From Georgenia_B sunbinii (lineage in GTDB: Bacteria; Actinomycetota; Actinomycetes; Actinomycetales; Actinomycetaceae), in NCBI RefSeq assembly GCF_036421855.1, contig NZ_JAZGOK010000004.1: a stretch of DNA of 64,000 bases; one strand, 5' to 3'. A model generated the notes under the pieces. The model saw only the letters and a list, made by a program, of their open reading frames with translations, made no database searches and was not told the DNA's origin. A program made the position numbers and the translations under genes. Positions 52,483 to 61,795 of this stretch are shown piece after piece (the stretch's first letter is position 1; each line of letters starts with the position of its first letter).

Positions 52483-53784
52483 CTACCGGTGGATCGGCCT
52501 CGGCTCATCGTGCAGCCGGCGGACGCCGGTGCGGTAGCCGGTCGCGAGGACGACGTAGGTGACGGCCAGCCCGGCGAATACCGCCCGTGACCAGCCGCTG
52601 TCCGGCAGCGCCACTGCTCCCAGCGCCGCTGCGGCGACGAACGCTGCGTTGTACATCACGTCGTACAGCGCGAAGGCGCGGCCGCGGTAGTCGTCGTCGG
52701 TGTCGCGGTGCACGATCGTGTCCACTGCGATCTTGGCGCCCTGGACGCTGAGGCCCAGCATGACGGCAGAGACCCCGACGACGCCGATCACCGGCGTGGT
52801 GGCGAGCAGCAGCTGGCTCACCGCGCCGATCCCCAAGCAGACGACGATCCAGCTCGACGGTGACATCCGCTCGTGCGCGACCGGGGTGAGCACGATCGCC
52901 AGGCCGTTACCGGCGAACGACACCCCGGTGAGGAGCGCGAAGGTGGCCATGCCGGCGCTGTGGTCGGCGGGGTCGGAGAGCAGGTTGCGGGAGATGAGGA
53001 TGAGCGCGATGAAGTTCATCCCGTACAGGAACCGGTGCAAGGACATGACGGCCAGCCCCATCCCCGGGGTGCCGCGGCGCACGAGGTAGCGGGCGCCGTC
53101 GGCGAGCTCCGCGAGGGTGTGGCGGAGATCGTCGGCCAGCCCGGCAGCGGTGGCGGCGCGGGTGGGGCCGAGCTGGTCGCGGCCCAGCCGAGCCGCCAGC
53201 ACCGAGGCGACACCGAACAGCAGCGCCGCGCAGACCAGCGCCGCGGAGTCCTTGACGCTGTCGGCGGTGACGATCGCCCCGACGAGCAGCCCGAGCGCCG
53301 CGCCGACGACGGCCGACACCGCGCCGAGGGTCGGGGTGAGCGTGTTGGCCATGAGCAGCTGGTCCCGCGGGACCACCCGCGGCAGCCCGGCCGAGAGCGC
53401 GGACAGCAGGAAGCGGTTGACGCCGAGCGTGACGAGCGCGACGACGTACACCAGCGCCGTCACACCGGTGGCGGCGATGATCACGGCGAGGACGAGCGCC
53501 AGCACCACTCGGATCGCGTTGCCGAGCAGCAGCACCTGGCGCCGGCTCCACCGGTCCAGCAGCGGCCCGACGAACGGGCCGACGACGGTGAACGGCAGCA
53601 GCAGCACCGCGAAGGCGGCGGCGACGCCGGTCGCGGTGGCCATGCTCTGCGGGCTGAAGAAGAACAGCGCCGCGAGCCCGACCTGGAACATGCCGTCCCC
53701 GCACTGCGACACCAGCCGCACCGCGAACAGCTTGCGGAACCCCTCGTGGACGGCGACGGTCCGCAGGTCGCTCAGGACGCTCAT
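52483..53784 (-). CDS. MFS transporter
   Basis: 433 residues, about 12 transmembrane helices. The cytoplasmic loop signature VGPLLDRWSRRQVLL (about 72-86) fits the major facilitator superfamily, close to the macrolide-efflux/enterobactin-exporter-like branch. The substrate is unknown. ATG 53784 is followed 12 nt beyond its 3' end by the carbonic anhydrase gene; they may be co-transcribed. Confidence 0.9.
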   Translation of the reverse strand: MSVLSDLRTVAVHEGFRKLFAVRLVSQCGDGMFQVGLAALFFFSPQSMATATGVAAAFAVLLLPFTVVGPFVGPLLDRWSRRQVLLLGNAIRVVLALVLAVIIAATGVTALVYVVALVTLGVNRFLLSALSAGLPRVVPRDQLLMANTLTPTLGAVSAVVGAALGLLVGAIVTADSVKDSAALVCAALLFGVASVLAARLGRDQLGPTRAATAAGLADDLRHTLAELADGARYLVRRGTPGMGLAVMSLHRFLYGMNFIALILISRNLLSDPADHSAGMATFALLTGVSFAGNGLAIVLTPVAHERMSPSSWIVVCLGIGAVSQLLLATTPVIGVVGVSAVMLGLSVQGAKIAVDTIVHRDTDDDYRGRAFALYDVMYNAAFVAAAALGAVALPDSGWSRAVFAGLAVTYVVLATGYRTGVRRLHDEPRPIHR

Positions 53785-54120
53785 CGGCTGGTCATGACGT
53801 CGCGAGGCACCGACGCAGGCTATCCGACCGGTGCGCGCGGGTTGCGGAGGGCCCCGCCCGCCCCGCGAGGTCGCCCCGTCCGTGAGCGGGGAGCTTTCGT
53901 CAGTCCAGGCCTGACGGAAGCTGCCCGCTATGACGGGCCGTTTGGTCGGCGGCGGGCGCGGCCACGGCTAGGGCTCGGCGACAGTGTCAGTGTCAGTGCT
54001 GCAGGCCAACTGGCCGTCCGTCGCAATGACGGTGGTCCACGGTTGCCCTTCGCGGCGGGGATTCCCCCACCTGCGGTCGACTGCGGGTAGCCGTGGCGGG
54101 AGTCGGACCATGCTGGGTGG
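53785..54120. other. Divergent intergenic region between MFS and AbiEi-like genes
   Basis: 336 nt. It contains the second hairpin repeat (53885-53929) and a short GTGTCAGTGTCAGTG run near 53985. Promoters for both flanking genes must be here, but I cannot place clear -35/-10 boxes. Confidence 0.6.
53885..53929. repeat. Intergenic hairpin repeat, copy 2
   Basis: Arms AGCGGG-GAGCTTTCGTCAG and CTGACGGAAGCTGCCCGCT around the 7-nt loop tccaggc. Same core as copies 1 and 3-5. Confidence 0.8.
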
Positions 54121-55089
54121 ATGGCCCCGGACCCACGGCGTCTCGACCACCTCGCTGCGCGCCGCGCCTCGGTGCTCACCCGGCGCGAGCTGCTCGCCGA
54201 GGGGGCGACGCCGGATTGGATCTCGCGCCAGGTGTCAGGCAAGCGCTGGCAGCGGGTCTACCCCGGCGTGTACGTCACCCACACCGGTCCACTCGGCTGG
54301 CGGACGAGCATGGTGGCCGCGCTGCGGTACGCGGGACGGGGCGCCGCGCTCTCCCATCGCAGCGCCAAGGCCTACTGGGTGGAGCGCAACGATGCCCAAC
54401 GCGCCGCGGCGGGGGGCCTCGTGGAGGTGAGCGTCCCGTGGTCCCGTGTCGTCCGTCCGCAGCCGGGGCTGCGGGTGCACCGGCGTCGGAGGATGCCAGA
54501 GGTCAGACCGGGCCTGGTGGCCGTGACCGCGGAGGCGGAGACCGCGCTCGACCTCGTGGACCGGGCGACGGGCGCGGACGACGTCGTCGGGATCCTCACC
54601 CAGGTGTGTCGGCGACTGCCGCCGGCGGATGTGCTGAGCGCCGCCGAGCAGCGCTCGCGGCTGCGGCACCGGGCGTTCGTCGTGGCGGTGCTCGCCGACG
54701 TCGAGGACGGGGTGGAGTCGCCGATGGAGCACCGCTACCACCGGGACGTCGAAGATGCGCACGGACTGCCGGCGGCGCAGCTCCAGGTGCGCGAGAAGCT
54801 CTCCGGCCGGTGGATCCGGGCCGACTGCCGTTACCGGCGCTACCGGGTGCGGATCGAGCTCGATGGCCAGCTCGCCCATCCCGGTGGTCGGACCGACCTC
54901 GACACCTGGCGGGACAACGCCGCGCTGCTCGCGACCGACGAGATGACGCTGCGGTACCGCTGGCGGCACGTCGGCGTCGATGCCTGCCAGACGGCGGTGC
55001 AGGTGATCACCGCGTTACGGCGAGGGGGCTGGACCGATGCCCCTCGCCCCTGCGGCCCCCGCTGCCCGGTGGCCGCGCTGCCCCGGTGA
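54121..55089 (+). CDS. AbiEi-antitoxin-like / DUF559-type protein
   Basis: 322 residues. The N-terminus (about 10-60, LTRRELLAEGATPDWISRQVSGKRWQRVYPGVYV) is the winged-helix module found in AbiEi antitoxins, and the C-terminus (about 200-310) has VESPMEHRYHRDVE...RADCRYRRYRVRIELDGQLAH, resembling DUF559/Vsr-like endonuclease folds with an E..D..ExDG pattern. Such stand-alone proteins are common and multi-copy in actinobacteria; no AbiEii toxin gene is adjacent. Function not established. The tail after about 300 is Pro/Cys/Arg-rich and probably unstructured. Confidence 0.8.
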   Translation: MAPDPRRLDHLAARRASVLTRRELLAEGATPDWISRQVSGKRWQRVYPGVYVTHTGPLGWRTSMVAALRYAGRGAALSHRSAKAYWVERNDAQRAAAGGLVEVSVPWSRVVRPQPGLRVHRRRRMPEVRPGLVAVTAEAETALDLVDRATGADDVVGILTQVCRRLPPADVLSAAEQRSRLRHRAFVVAVLADVEDGVESPMEHRYHRDVEDAHGLPAAQLQVREKLSGRWIRADCRYRRYRVRIELDGQLAHPGGRTDLDTWRDNAALLATDEMTLRYRWRHVGVDACQTAVQVITALRRGGWTDAPRPCGPRCPVAALPR

Positions 55090-55140
55090 CTCTCGCGGCT
55101 CTCTGACCGGTGACTCCCGTGACTCCCGGTGACTCTCGCC

Positions 55141-55187
55141 GACCGGGGAGCTTCCGTCGGCCATGGACTGACGAAAGCTCCCCGGTC
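55141..55187. repeat. Intergenic hairpin repeat, copy 3
   Basis: 20-bp arms, GACCGGGGAGCTTCCGTCGG against CTGACGAAAGCTCCCCGGTC, two mismatched positions, 7-nt loop ccatgga. Confidence 0.85.
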
Positions 55188-55246
55188 CGGGCAGCCCATG
55201 TGGACGGCGGGCTCCGTGGCGACGGCGGCCCACGGGCGGGCGCGAT

Positions 55247-55287
55247 CGGGTGGGATTCGTCGGCCCTGGACCGACGGAAGTCACCCG
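55247..55287. repeat. Intergenic hairpin repeat, copy 4
   Basis: Arms CGGGTGGGATTCGTCGG and CCGACGGAAGTCACCCG with three mismatched positions, 7-nt loop ccctgga. Confidence 0.8.
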
Positions 55288-55304
55288 TTTCGCGGGGCGG
55301 GCAG

Positions 55305-55332
55305 CCGCTGCCCGCTGCCCGCTGCCCGCTGC
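55305..55332. repeat. 7-bp tandem repeat (CCGCTGC)4
   Basis: Four perfect copies upstream of padR. The period is the same as that of the GCCGAGC repeat at 35498. Confidence 0.85.
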
Positions 55333-55398
55333 CCTGAGCCGCCGCCGCTGCGGCCCGCCCGCCGAGACGAGGCCATCCGGTGCGCTACTCTCGATCCG

Positions 55399-55419
55399 GA
55401 TATATCGCAGCGATAGATC
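55399..55419. promoter_or_regulatory. Palindrome upstream of padR, candidate PadR operator
   Basis: TATCGCAGCGATA (55403-55415), the core of an imperfect palindrome ATATATCGCAGCGATAGAT, centred about 30 nt before the padR start. It resembles the ATATATCGCGATATAT-like sites bound by several PadR proteins. It likely mediates autoregulation of padR-ino1. Confidence 0.55.
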
Positions 55420-55439
55420 GGGCATGAGGAGGTGCGGGC

Positions 55440-56105
55440 ATGGCGGCACGGAGCAACGGCGGGAGCGCGCGCAGCGGCGGGTCGAGCACCCGCGCACAGG
55501 TCCTCGAGCTTGCCATCCTCGGCCAGCTCGACCGGTCGCCGATGCACGGCTACGAGCTGCGCAAGCAGCTGAACGCCCAGCTCGGGACGTTCCGCACGCT
55601 GTCCTACGGTTCGCTGTACCCCGCGCTGCGGCGCCTCACCGACGCCAGTCTCATCGTCGAGGCCACCGGTGACACGCTGCCGCACGCGCTCGCGGGCAAG
55701 CGCGCCAAGATCGTCTACGAGCCCACCGCGGCCGGGCGCAAGCACCTGGCCGAGCTCCTCGCGCGCGCCGAGCCGACCGCGTGGGACGACGACGTCTTCG
55801 ACGTCCGCTTCACGCTGTTCGCGACGACCGATGCCCGCACGCGGCTGCGGATCCTCGAGGGCCGCCACGCGCGGATGGTCGAGCGGCTGGCGATGCTGCG
55901 CCTGTCCACCCAGCGCGCCCGGCACCGGATGGACGCCTATACCGCCGAGCTCGCCCGGCACGGCCTGGAGCAGGTCGAGCACGAGGTGCAGTGGCTGGAG
56001 AACCTCATCGACACCGAGCGCGGCACCCGTGGCGCGCTTGACTTCCGTACCCCACCGGCTGCCGACGGCAGCCCGGATGCCACCAACAGCAAGGAGACAC
56101 CATGA
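55440..56105 (+). CDS. PadR family transcriptional regulator
   Basis: 221 residues. The N-terminal winged helix (about 18-100) has LELAILGQLDRSPMHGYELRKQL, typical of PadR, and the C-terminus (about 115-200) is a dimerisation helix region. The Ser/Gly/Arg-rich start may be disordered. It overlaps the inositol-phosphate synthase gene by ATGA; this pair is conserved in actinobacteria, so it probably controls ino1. GAGGAGG lies 8 nt before ATG 55440. Confidence 0.93.
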   Translation: MAARSNGGSARSGGSSTRAQVLELAILGQLDRSPMHGYELRKQLNAQLGTFRTLSYGSLYPALRRLTDASLIVEATGDTLPHALAGKRAKIVYEPTAAGRKHLAELLARAEPTAWDDDVFDVRFTLFATTDARTRLRILEGRHARMVERLAMLRLSTQRARHRMDAYTAELARHGLEQVEHEVQWLENLIDTERGTRGALDFRTPPAADGSPDATNSKETP

Positions 56106-57181
56106 GCTCGATCCGCGTCGCGATTGTCGGAGTGGGCAACTGCGCATCGTCACTCGTCCAGGGGGTGACCTTCTACGCCGACGCCGACCCGGCGGGCTCC
56201 GTCCCGGGGCTCATGCACGTGACCTTCGGGGACTACCACGTCAGCGACGTCGAGTTCGTCGCCGCGTTCGACGTCGACGCGAAGAAGGTCGGCCTCGACC
56301 TCGCCGAGGCGATCAACGCCAGCGAGAACAACACCATCAAGCTGTGCGACGTCGCGACCACCGGTGTGACCGTCCAGCGCGGCCCCACCCTCGACGGCAT
56401 CGGCAAGTACTACGCCGAGCTGGTCGAGGAGTCCGACGCGGAGCCGGTCGACGTCGTCGCCGCCCTCAAGGAGACCAAGGCGGACGTCCTCGTCTGCTAC
56501 CTGCCGGTCGGCTCGGAGGACGCCGCGAAGTTCTACGCCCAGTGCGCGATCGACGCCGGCGTCGCCTTCGTCAACGCCCTGCCGGTGTTCATCGCCGGTA
56601 CTCAGGAGTGGGCCGACAAGTTCACCGCCGCGGGCGTGCCGATCGTCGGTGACGACATCAAGTCCCAGGTCGGCGCCACGATCACCCACCGGGTGCTCGC
56701 CAAGCTGTTCGAGGACCGCGGCGTCGTGCTGGACCGCACCTACCAGCTGAACGTCGGCGGGAACATGGACTTCAAGAACATGCTCGAGCGTGACCGGCTG
56801 GAGTCCAAGAAGATCTCCAAGACGCAGGCGGTGACCTCCAACCTCAGCCACGACCTCGGTGCGCGCAACGTGCACATCGGCCCCAGCGACTACGTCCAGT
56901 GGCTCGACGACCGCAAGTGGGCGTACGTGCGCCTCGAGGGCCGCGCCTTCGGCGAGGTGCCGCTCAACCTCGAGTACAAGCTCGAGGTGTGGGACTCGCC
57001 GAACTCGGCGGGCATCATCATCGACGCGATCCGCGCCGCGAAGATCGCGCTGGACCGCGGGATCGGCGGCCCGCTGCTCTCGGCGTCGAGCTACTTCATG
57101 AAGTCCCCGCCGGTGCAGCGTCCCGACGACGCCGCCCACGCGTCGGTCGAGGCCTTCATCGCCGGCGACGTCGAGCGCTGA
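56102..57181 (+). CDS. ino1: Inositol-3-phosphate synthase
   Basis: 359 residues. The NAD-binding start is VAIVGVGNCASSLVQG; central NVGGNMDFKNML and SKTQAVTSNL are catalytic segments of the family, and the length fits the short actinobacterial enzyme. It converts glucose 6-phosphate to 1L-myo-inositol 1-phosphate, precursor of mycothiol and phosphatidylinositol. Its start overlaps the padR stop (ATGA). Confidence 0.96.
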   Translation: MSSIRVAIVGVGNCASSLVQGVTFYADADPAGSVPGLMHVTFGDYHVSDVEFVAAFDVDAKKVGLDLAEAINASENNTIKLCDVATTGVTVQRGPTLDGIGKYYAELVEESDAEPVDVVAALKETKADVLVCYLPVGSEDAAKFYAQCAIDAGVAFVNALPVFIAGTQEWADKFTAAGVPIVGDDIKSQVGATITHRVLAKLFEDRGVVLDRTYQLNVGGNMDFKNMLERDRLESKKISKTQAVTSNLSHDLGARNVHIGPSDYVQWLDDRKWAYVRLEGRAFGEVPLNLEYKLEVWDSPNSAGIIIDAIRAAKIALDRGIGGPLLSASSYFMKSPPVQRPDDAAHASVEAFIAGDVER

Positions 57182-57187
57182 CCCGCC

Positions 57188-57217
57188 GCGGCCGGGGCCA
57201 TCGACGGCCCCGGCCGC
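57188..57217 (+). terminator. Terminator-like hairpin after ino1
   Basis: Perfect 12-bp stem GCGGCCGGGGCC / GGCCCCGGCCGC with a 6-nt loop, starting 6 nt after the ino1 stop. No T tract follows. The 3' arm is part of a short direct repeat (CGGCCGCGTACGACG twice). Confidence 0.65.
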
Positions 57218-57413
57218 GTACGACGTCCGGCCGCGTACGACGCCCCGGGCACGGTGAGGACCACCGGCAGACCAGTGGCGGGTGCTGGGTAGATCGTGTG
57301 AAGACCACCCGTTCTGAGGGATGCGTCACGGCGCCAGAAATAGGCGTACCCCATACTGTTTGGCGATGTCGGGCGCTGCCCGGCCACCTGTAGCCAACGA
57401 AAGAGGGAAGCCC

Positions 57414-59816
57414 GTGGCGGGCGACACGAAGGACGCGCGCCGATCCCGGCGACGGACAACGGGCGAGGCGACCAAGAAGCGTCGGTTCGACTACCCGCGG
57501 GCCGGCAAGGGCCGGGTCCGTCGCTGGGTGCCGAGCTGGCGGGTGGTCCTCGGCGTCGCCGTCACAGGGGTCGCCGTCGTCGTCGGGCTGTTCGCCGCGG
57601 CCTACATCACCACCGACATCCCCGAGCCGGGCGACTTCGCCCAGGCGCAGGGCACCAACGTCTACTTCGCCGACGACGAGACCGAGATGGGCAGCTTCGC
57701 GGAGTACAACCGGCAGATCGTCGACATGGCGACGCTGCCGGAGCACATCGGCCAGGCGGTGGTCGCCTCCGAGGACCGCCGGTTCTACGAGAACGTCGGC
57801 GTCGACCCGATCGCCATCGGCCGCGCGCTGTGGAACAACCTGCGAGGAAACCCCACCCAGGGTGGCTCGACGCTGACCCAGCAGTACGTCGAGCGCTACT
57901 ACCTGGGCACGACGACGAGCTATGTCGGCAAGTTTCGCGAGGCGATCCTTGCGCTGAAGATCGACCGCGAGCAGACCAAGGACACGATCCTCGGCGACTA
58001 CCTCAACACCATCTACTTCGGCCGCAACGCCTACGGGATCGAGACGGCCGCGCAGAACTACTTCGGCAAGCCGGCGGCCGAGCTCACCCTCTCGGAGTCC
58101 GCGCTCATCGCCGGGATCATCCCGGCGCCCAGCGCGTGGGACCCGGCGGAGAACCCGGAGCGGGCCGAGGAGCGGTGGGCGCGCACGCTGGACTTTATGG
58201 TCCGTGACGGGTGGATCACCGAGGAGGAGGCCGCCGCGCAGACCTTCCCCGAGACGATCGACTACGCGCGCTCGGACACCTACGCCGGGCCCAACGGCTA
58301 CCTGCTCGACATGGTGCGCGACGAGCTGGTCTCCGAGGTCGGGATGACCGAGGAGCAGATCGACACCCTCGGCCTGCACGTCCGCACCACGGTCGACGCC
58401 GAGGCGCAGGCCTCCGCCGTCGAGGTCGTCGATGCGCTGCCGGAGGACCGGCCGGAGAACAACCGGGTGGCGCTGGTGTCGATCGACCCGGAGAACGGCG
58501 CCGTCGTCGCGCTGTACGGCGGGCCGGACTTCATCAGCCAGTCCCGCAACGCCGCCACCCAGGACGTCGCGCAGGCGGGGTCCACCTTCAAGCCCTTCAC
58601 GCTGGTCGCCGCGCTGGAGGAGGGGATCGGGCTGGACAGCACCTACCCGAGCTACACCCCGATGGAGATCGACGGCTTCGAGCAGCCGGTCAACAACTAC
58701 GACCAGGTCAACCGCGGCTGGGTCAACCTGATCACTGCCACCGAGCAGTCGGTCAACACCAGCTACGCGCTGCTCAACGTCGAGGTCGGGCCGGAGCGCT
58801 CGATGCAGGCGGCGATCGACGCCGGCTACCCGGAGGACACCTTGGGCCTCGAGGCGGTGCCCTCGAACGTGCTCGGCCCGGCCTCCCCGCACCCGATCGA
58901 CGTCGCGCGGGCGTACGCGACGTTCGCGGCGCAGGGCGTGCGGCACGAGACCCACATCGTCGCCGAGGTGCTCGACGGCGACGGCAACACCATCTACACC
59001 GGCGGCAGCCCCGGCACCGAGGTCTTCGAACCAGACGTCATGGCCGAGGCGACCTACGCGATGACCAAGGTCATCCAGGACGGCACCGGGGTGCGCGCCC
59101 GGGACATCGACCGGCCGGCGGCCGGCAAGACCGGGACCTCCAACGAGGGCCGCTCGGCGTGGTTCGCGGGCTACACCCCGCAGCTGGCGACGGTCGTGGC
59201 GATGTACCAGGTCGGGGAGGACGGCGGCGAGGAGAGCCTCACCCCGTTCGGGGAGTACGAGTCCATCACCGGCTCGACCTACCCGACGACGATGTGGCGC
59301 GACTTCATGGTCGAGGTCCTCGCCGACGAGCCGATCGAGGACTTCCCGGACCGCCCGACCCCGCAGGCGCCATCGCCGCGGCCGCAGCCGACCCGCGAGC
59401 CAGCCCCGGACCCGACCACCCAGGAGCCGGAGACGGTCGAGGTGCCCGGCGTCGTCGGGCAGGACGAGGCGTCCGCCGTCGCGGCGATCACCGCGGCGGG
59501 CCTGGTCCCGGAGGTCACCCGCTCGGAGTCCGACCAGCCAACGGGAACCGTGGTGAGCACGCTGCCCGGCTCCGGCAACGCCGTCGAGCCCGGATCCACG
59601 GTGACCGTCGTCGTCTCGAGCGGGCCACCCGAGCCGGAGCCGCCCCCCGAGCCGACCGAGGAGCCGACGACGCCGCCGACGTCCGAGCCCACCGAGGAAC
59701 CGACCACCGACGAGGGCGACGACGAGCCACCGCCCGGGCCCGGCCCGGGCACCGACGACAGACCCGGCCCGGGCGGGCCGGGGAACAACGGACAGGCACC
59801 GGCGCCCGGCGGCTGA
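57414..59816 (+). CDS. Class A penicillin-binding protein (PonA type)
   Basis: 800 residues. A basic cytoplasmic N-terminus, one transmembrane helix (about 42-64), GT51 glycosyltransferase with catalytic EDRRFYENVGVD (about 120) and the NPTQGGSTLTQQ motif, a transpeptidase with STFK (about 389), SVN (about 446) and KTGTS (about 572), one PASTA domain (about 676-735) and a Pro/Glu/Thr-Gly/Pro tail. It polymerises and crosslinks peptidoglycan. GTG 57414 has AGAGGGAAG just upstream; ATG 57366 would add 16 residues without a Shine-Dalgarno. Confidence 0.95.
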   Translation: MAGDTKDARRSRRRTTGEATKKRRFDYPRAGKGRVRRWVPSWRVVLGVAVTGVAVVVGLFAAAYITTDIPEPGDFAQAQGTNVYFADDETEMGSFAEYNRQIVDMATLPEHIGQAVVASEDRRFYENVGVDPIAIGRALWNNLRGNPTQGGSTLTQQYVERYYLGTTTSYVGKFREAILALKIDREQTKDTILGDYLNTIYFGRNAYGIETAAQNYFGKPAAELTLSESALIAGIIPAPSAWDPAENPERAEERWARTLDFMVRDGWITEEEAAAQTFPETIDYARSDTYAGPNGYLLDMVRDELVSEVGMTEEQIDTLGLHVRTTVDAEAQASAVEVVDALPEDRPENNRVALVSIDPENGAVVALYGGPDFISQSRNAATQDVAQAGSTFKPFTLVAALEEGIGLDSTYPSYTPMEIDGFEQPVNNYDQVNRGWVNLITATEQSVNTSYALLNVEVGPERSMQAAIDAGYPEDTLGLEAVPSNVLGPASPHPIDVARAYATFAAQGVRHETHIVAEVLDGDGNTIYTGGSPGTEVFEPDVMAEATYAMTKVIQDGTGVRARDIDRPAAGKTGTSNEGRSAWFAGYTPQLATVVAMYQVGEDGGEESLTPFGEYESITGSTYPTTMWRDFMVEVLADEPIEDFPDRPTPQAPSPRPQPTREPAPDPTTQEPETVEVPGVVGQDEASAVAAITAAGLVPEVTRSESDQPTGTVVSTLPGSGNAVEPGSTVTVVVSSGPPEPEPPPEPTEEPTTPPTSEPTEEPTTDEGDDEPPPGPGPGTDDRPGPGGPGNNGQAPAPGG

Positions 59817-60024
59817 CGACGGCGGGCGATGCCCGTGGCCGGCCACCCGGCGGTGCCGGGCAAGACGTGGCAACCCCGCTGGCCCGTGACGCGATCCGTG
59901 GTGAGATCCGACGGTCGCGCGCAACGGCCGCGACGTCGGGGGCACCGGTCGTACCGCGAGGTGATCGCGGTGCGGAGCGGTCGGCGCAGACCACCCCGAC
60001 GACGATGAGGTCAGGGGGAATGTC

Positions 60025-61725
60025 ATGGTGGACTTCGGATCAGCACCCGTCAGTCGGCGCGGTTTTCTCGGTGTGGCGGCCGCGACGACGGCGATCGCCG
60101 CACTCGGTCCGGCCGCGGGGGCCGCACCTGTCGGCGCGGTGCCCGCCGCGGGGCAGCAGGACCTGTCGCGACAGCTCCTCACCGAGTGGTCGCAGGCGCC
60201 GGGGGCACACCCGCTCGTCGGGGACTTCACCCGCGCCGGCTACCGCGGCGGGTCGCGGGCGCCGCGCATCCGGGTAGCGGCCAACGTGAGGAAGTTCGGC
60301 GCCAAGGGTGACGGGGTCACTGATGACGCCGCCGCGTTCAACGCCGCCGTCCGTGCCGTCGGGGAGCAGGGCGGCGGCACCGTCCTCGTCCCGTCGGGGA
60401 CGTACCTGCTCAGCTCGCCGATCTTCATGCACTGGTCCGGTGTCGTGCTTCGTGGCGCGAGCGTCGGGCGAACCGTCCTGCACTTCTCGCGCCCGCTCCA
60501 GGAGGGGTACCGCGACAACTGGCAGGAGTCGCAGGGGCAGAACCGCTGGTCGTGGGCCGGTGGCCAGATCTGGGTGGTGCCGGAGCCGGTGCTGCGCAAG
60601 CTGGAGCGTGAGGAGTGGCTCGGCACCGAGGGCTGGATCCCCGGCGCCACCCTCGCCGCCGTCGGTGCCGCGCCGCGTGGCGCGCAGGAGATCAGCGTCT
60701 CGTCGACGGCAGGGCTGCGGACCGGCGCCATGGTGCTGCTGGAGACCGAGAACCCGTCGGACGCCGGGCTGCTGCGCCACCTCGCCGGGGGCACCCCCGG
60801 CGCCATCGGGTACGACTGGCCGGCCGGGGCGCCGCAGCTCGTGCGCGGCACCGAGGGCTTCTACCCGCAGTACGGCACGCTGCAGTGGCCGGTCCGGGTC
60901 GAGAAGGTCATCGACGCCACCACCGTCCGGCTCGCCCAGCCGGTCAAGCACGACCTCAGCCCGCGGTGGCCGTCGGTGCTCCGCGAGCTCGGGCCCGCCG
61001 TCACCGAGGTGGGCGTCGAGCGGCTGACCATCCGCAACGAGCTCCTCACCCAGACCCGGCACAACCAGAACCCGGGCTCCAACGGCGTCCACTTCCAGGC
61101 GGCACACGACTGCTGGGCCGACCAGGTCCGGGTGGAGAACGCCGACGTCGCCTTCGGTCTCACCGGGGCGAAGTCGGTGACGATGTCGAACGTCACCGTC
61201 GCGGGCCGGGCCACCCACCACCCGTTCGTCATGCGGATGCAGTCCCACGACAACCTTGTCGAGGACTTCGAGGTCGAGCCGTTCACCGTGCCGCTGGTCG
61301 AGGGCGCGAACCTGCACGGCCTCAACGCCGAGGGGCTGTCGTCCGGCAACGTCTACCACCGGGGAGTGGTGGCGGAGGGCACCTTCGACTCCCACCGGGC
61401 GCTGCCGTTCGAGAACCTGCGCACCGGGATCACGATCAACAACACCGGTCGCGTCGGCGGCTCGTCGCGGTCGGGGCCGTACTTCGGTGCCCGCACCGCG
61501 CACTGGGGCGTGGACGTCACCAACGGGCGGTCCTACGCGGTCTGCCTCGGTGACATCGCGCCGAAGAGCGTCACGGTCGGTGTCCGTGGGGTGACCGAGG
61601 ACACGAGCGAGCTGCGGGCGGACTACCCGGGAGGCCGGCCGGCACTGGAGAGCGTCACCGACCTCGGCGCGTCCGCCGTCGCCGATCTGTACGAGGCGCA
61701 GCGTGCGGCGGGCCGGCCGCGCTGA
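60025..61725 (+). CDS. Tat-exported right-handed beta-helix protein (pectate-lyase-3 superfamily)
   Basis: 566 residues. A twin-arginine signal (VSRRGFLGVAAATT, Arg 11-12) with cleavage near 35-45, then a beta-helix domain opening with VRKFGAKGDGVTDDAAAFNAAVRAV (about 90-115), the start signature of the Pectate_lyase_3/pectin-lyase-fold family. It probably binds or cleaves a polysaccharide outside the cell; substrate and catalytic residues are not assigned. It interrupts the usual ponA-to-rpsF neighbourhood, so it looks like an accessory gene. Confidence 0.87.
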   Translation: MVDFGSAPVSRRGFLGVAAATTAIAALGPAAGAAPVGAVPAAGQQDLSRQLLTEWSQAPGAHPLVGDFTRAGYRGGSRAPRIRVAANVRKFGAKGDGVTDDAAAFNAAVRAVGEQGGGTVLVPSGTYLLSSPIFMHWSGVVLRGASVGRTVLHFSRPLQEGYRDNWQESQGQNRWSWAGGQIWVVPEPVLRKLEREEWLGTEGWIPGATLAAVGAAPRGAQEISVSSTAGLRTGAMVLLETENPSDAGLLRHLAGGTPGAIGYDWPAGAPQLVRGTEGFYPQYGTLQWPVRVEKVIDATTVRLAQPVKHDLSPRWPSVLRELGPAVTEVGVERLTIRNELLTQTRHNQNPGSNGVHFQAAHDCWADQVRVENADVAFGLTGAKSVTMSNVTVAGRATHHPFVMRMQSHDNLVEDFEVEPFTVPLVEGANLHGLNAEGLSSGNVYHRGVVAEGTFDSHRALPFENLRTGITINNTGRVGGSSRSGPYFGARTAHWGVDVTNGRSYAVCLGDIAPKSVTVGVRGVTEDTSELRADYPGGRPALESVTDLGASAVADLYEAQRAAGRPR

Positions 61726-61795
61726 CCGGGCCGCCTCCCCGCCGTCGGGTGTGAGCGGGACGACTGTCCGAGGGGTGGCACCGGTACGTTAGAGT

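Larger units (their letters stand above)
55090..55439. other. Repeat-rich intergenic region before padR
   Basis: 350 nt with an imperfect GGTGACTC tandem (55085-55140), hairpin repeats 3 and 4, a (CCGCTGC)4 tandem at 55305-55332, and the padR operator-like palindrome. No coding frame is supported. Confidence 0.75.

Noticed and set aside
54121..55089. AbiE-type toxin-antitoxin system
   Set aside because: Only the antitoxin-like N-terminus is present, fused to a DUF559-like part; no AbiEii nucleotidyltransferase gene is adjacent.
57156..60230. 1024-codon open frame on the minus strand antisense to the PBP gene
   Set aside because: Composition is R/G/V/D-rich with no domain pattern; it mirrors the third-position GC bias of the real plus-strand gene.
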